A DNA stretch of 6,431 bases from assembly GCA_937958285.1 (NCBI GenBank), contig CALFXQ010000112.1, positions 1 through 6,431 on the forward strand, given 5' to 3'. The position numbers and the translations under genes were made by a program. Source of the stretch: an uncultured Fusibacter sp. GTDB lineage: Bacteria > Bacillota > Clostridia > Peptostreptococcales > Acidaminobacteraceae. The notes beneath the pieces are model-generated. The model was given only the letters and a program-made list of their open reading frames with translations. It was not told the origin of the DNA and did no database searches. This document shows, in pieces, positions 5,426 through 6,431 of this stretch (positions within the stretch are counted from its first letter, which is position 1; the number at the start of each line of letters is the position of its first letter).

Positions 5426-6307
5426 CTATTTGCGCGCACCAAAGATCTTGGCTTCTATAGCCTTGGCCGTGGGACAAGCTGCCAAACCACCGCGAGCAGT
5501 TTCTCGAAGATCGGGGGACATCATACGCCCCACTCGGAACATGGCCTCTACAATTTCATCGAAAGGCACCACACTCACAATGCCCAGCAGCGCCATATCT
5601 GCACTGAGCATCGCATTGAGTGTGCCCAGTGCATTGCGCTTTGTACATGGACTCTCTACGAGTCCCGCAATAGGATCGCAGACTAATCCCATGATATTCT
5701 TGAATGCAAAGGATGCCGCATCTAGGCATTGATTCACTGAGCCACCGCGCATGGCCACAAGGGCAGCTGCCGACATCGCCGTCGCGGTGCCAATCTCTGC
5801 TTGACATCCACCCTCTGCTCCAGAAACCGTTGCGTTTCGAGTTACCACATAACCCACAGCCGATGCTGTAAGAAGTCCCTTTCTGAGGGTGTTTTGATCA
5901 AAGCTAAAGACATCTTGGGCATACTTTAAAACAGCTGGCAAAACGCCACAAGAGCCGGCTGTAGGTGCTGCACAAATAATGCCCATCAATGAGTTCACTT
6001 CCATAACTGCCATCGCATAGGCCACTGCTTTCATGCTGTTTTCTGGCAAATAATTGAGTTGGCCTAATTGCACCGCCTCTAAAAGGCGTTTCGATTCGCC
6101 ACCGATCAAACCACCTAGGGAGCGCTCTTCGTTTTTTAAACCGCGGGCGATTGCCTCAAACATCACCTTTAACACTTCGTCGAGCCCTTGAATTACCTGA
6201 TCGGCATTTTTTCCTGTCTGTTCACATTCCCAGTCAATCATGAGTTGCCATATTTCACGATCTGTTTCTAGGCAAATTCTTATAATGTCATTCCCTGAAG
6301 TAATCAT
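5426..6307 (-). CDS. sdaAA: L-serine dehydratase, iron-sulfur-dependent, alpha subunit
   Basis: This 293-residue subunit works with SdaAB to convert L-serine to pyruvate and ammonia using an oxygen-sensitive [4Fe-4S] cluster in the cytoplasm. Family motifs are SLGGLIGGE (63-71), APTAGSCGVLPAVL (114-127), GAEGGCQAEIGTATAM (163-178) and GLVCDPIAGLVESPC then KRN (207-225). Cys168, Cys210 and Cys221 are the expected cluster ligands, and their spacing (42 and 11) fits the family as I recall it. Length is normal for the split, two-gene form of the enzyme. The start is the ATG at 6307; an in-frame TAG just upstream (the sdaAB stop) leaves no other ATG. A strong AGAGGAGG lies 12 nt before it, a rather long spacing. 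It follows sdaAB by 18 nt, so the two form an operon for serine catabolism, common in anaerobic Bacillota. Confidence 0.96.
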   Translation of the reverse strand: MITSGNDIIRICLETDREIWQLMIDWECEQTGKNADQVIQGLDEVLKVMFEAIARGLKNEERSLGGLIGGESKRLLEAVQLGQLNYLPENSMKAVAYAMAVMEVNSLMGIICAAPTAGSCGVLPAVLKYAQDVFSFDQNTLRKGLLTASAVGYVVTRNATVSGAEGGCQAEIGTATAMSAAALVAMRGGSVNQCLDAASFAFKNIMGLVCDPIAGLVESPCTKRNALGTLNAMLSADMALLGIVSVVPFDEIVEAMFRVGRMMSPDLRETARGGLAACPTAKAIEAKIFGARK

Positions 6308-6319
6308 GCAGTAAATATG

Positions 6320-6327
6320 CCTCCTCT
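6320..6327 (-). promoter_or_regulatory. Ribosome binding site of sdaAA
   Basis: AGAGGAGG on the - strand (6327-6320) overlaps the last two bases of the sdaAB stop codon. It is 12 nt from the sdaAA ATG, longer than the usual 5-9. It supports coupled translation of the two subunits. Confidence 0.6.
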
Positions 6328-6431
6328 ATTTGATTACAAAAACATCGATTAGGTCATCTACTTCATCTTTTAGACCCTGTATAATTGCATCGTCAAAATC
6401 TTCATCTGTTTCAATGATCATAAAGGCGTCT
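6326..6431 (-). CDS. sdaAB: L-serine dehydratase beta subunit, C-terminal end (5' end outside window)
   Basis: Only the last 34 codons are in the window, read from 6430 down to the TAG at 6328-6326. They encode FMIIETDEDFDDAII followed by a short acidic helix and LIDVFVIK. This looks like the end of an ACT domain (MxIExD... then a closing beta strand), which is how SdaAB proteins finish. The position directly upstream of sdaAA, on the same strand with an 18-nt gap, makes the identity very likely even though the fragment is short. SdaAB pairs with SdaAA to form the active enzyme. Its promoter and any regulator are beyond the window. Confidence 0.85.
   Translation of the reverse strand, partial: DAFMIIETDEDFDDAIIQGLKDEVDDLIDVFVIK

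Noticed and set aside
5345..5732. Two + strand open frames opposite the sdaAA 3' end
   Set aside because: They lie antisense to strongly conserved sdaAA codons, have no ribosome site and resemble no family.
1..6431. CRISPR arrays, tRNAs, rRNAs, insertion sequences, att sites
   Set aside because: I saw no repeated units, cloverleaf-like sequence, transposase genes or flanking direct repeats by reading both strands.

Overview
The window looks like chromosomal DNA of a low-to-mid GC member of the Bacillota, most likely a Clostridia-like anaerobe. Three things point that way: the purine-rich Shine-Dalgarno sites (AGGAGG, GGAGGT), a ribosomal protein S4 gene standing outside the S10/alpha operon, and a two-subunit oxygen-labile L-serine dehydratase (sdaAB-sdaAA). 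A CheA with a Bacillus/Clostridium-style P2 domain and a TraX-family membrane protein with no conjugation genes nearby fit the same picture. Genus and species cannot be read from the sequence.

Left half, + strand (1-3743): a tightly packed four-gene chemosensory cassette. It holds the 3' part of a methyl-accepting chemotaxis protein, a very short CheW-type coupling protein (start at 748), a full-length CheA histidine kinase (1114-3090), and a receiver-domain protein (3078-3743) whose start lies inside the cheA end. Gaps are 4 nt, 9 nt and a 13-nt overlap, so the genes are probably one mRNA with coupled translation. Receptor, coupler, kinase and phospho-acceptor are all present; no cheB, cheR, cheC, cheD or cheX is in view. 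The receiver protein is not a plain CheY: about 100 residues follow the receiver, ending in a segment that resembles the C-terminal tail of Rpn/PD-(D/E)XK transposase-like proteins.

Middle, - strand (3735-4634): a TraX-family polytopic membrane protein that converges on the receiver gene with a 9-bp overlap of the two coding ends. Its best intrinsic terminator (perfect 8-bp stem plus 7 U) lies inside the receiver gene, so the two transcripts should overlap antisense at their 3' ends.

Right half, - strand (4683-6431): transcription order is sdaAB (only its last 34 codons in view), sdaAA, then rpsD. A good sigma-70-type promoter (TTGATA, 17 bp, TGaTATTAT) starts immediately after the sdaAA stop and would give rpsD a leader of about 70 nt. 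A strong terminator follows rpsD. No tRNA, rRNA, CRISPR array, insertion sequence or attachment site was seen. The most unusual items are the receiver/Rpn-tail fusion and the terminator embedded in the convergent gene.
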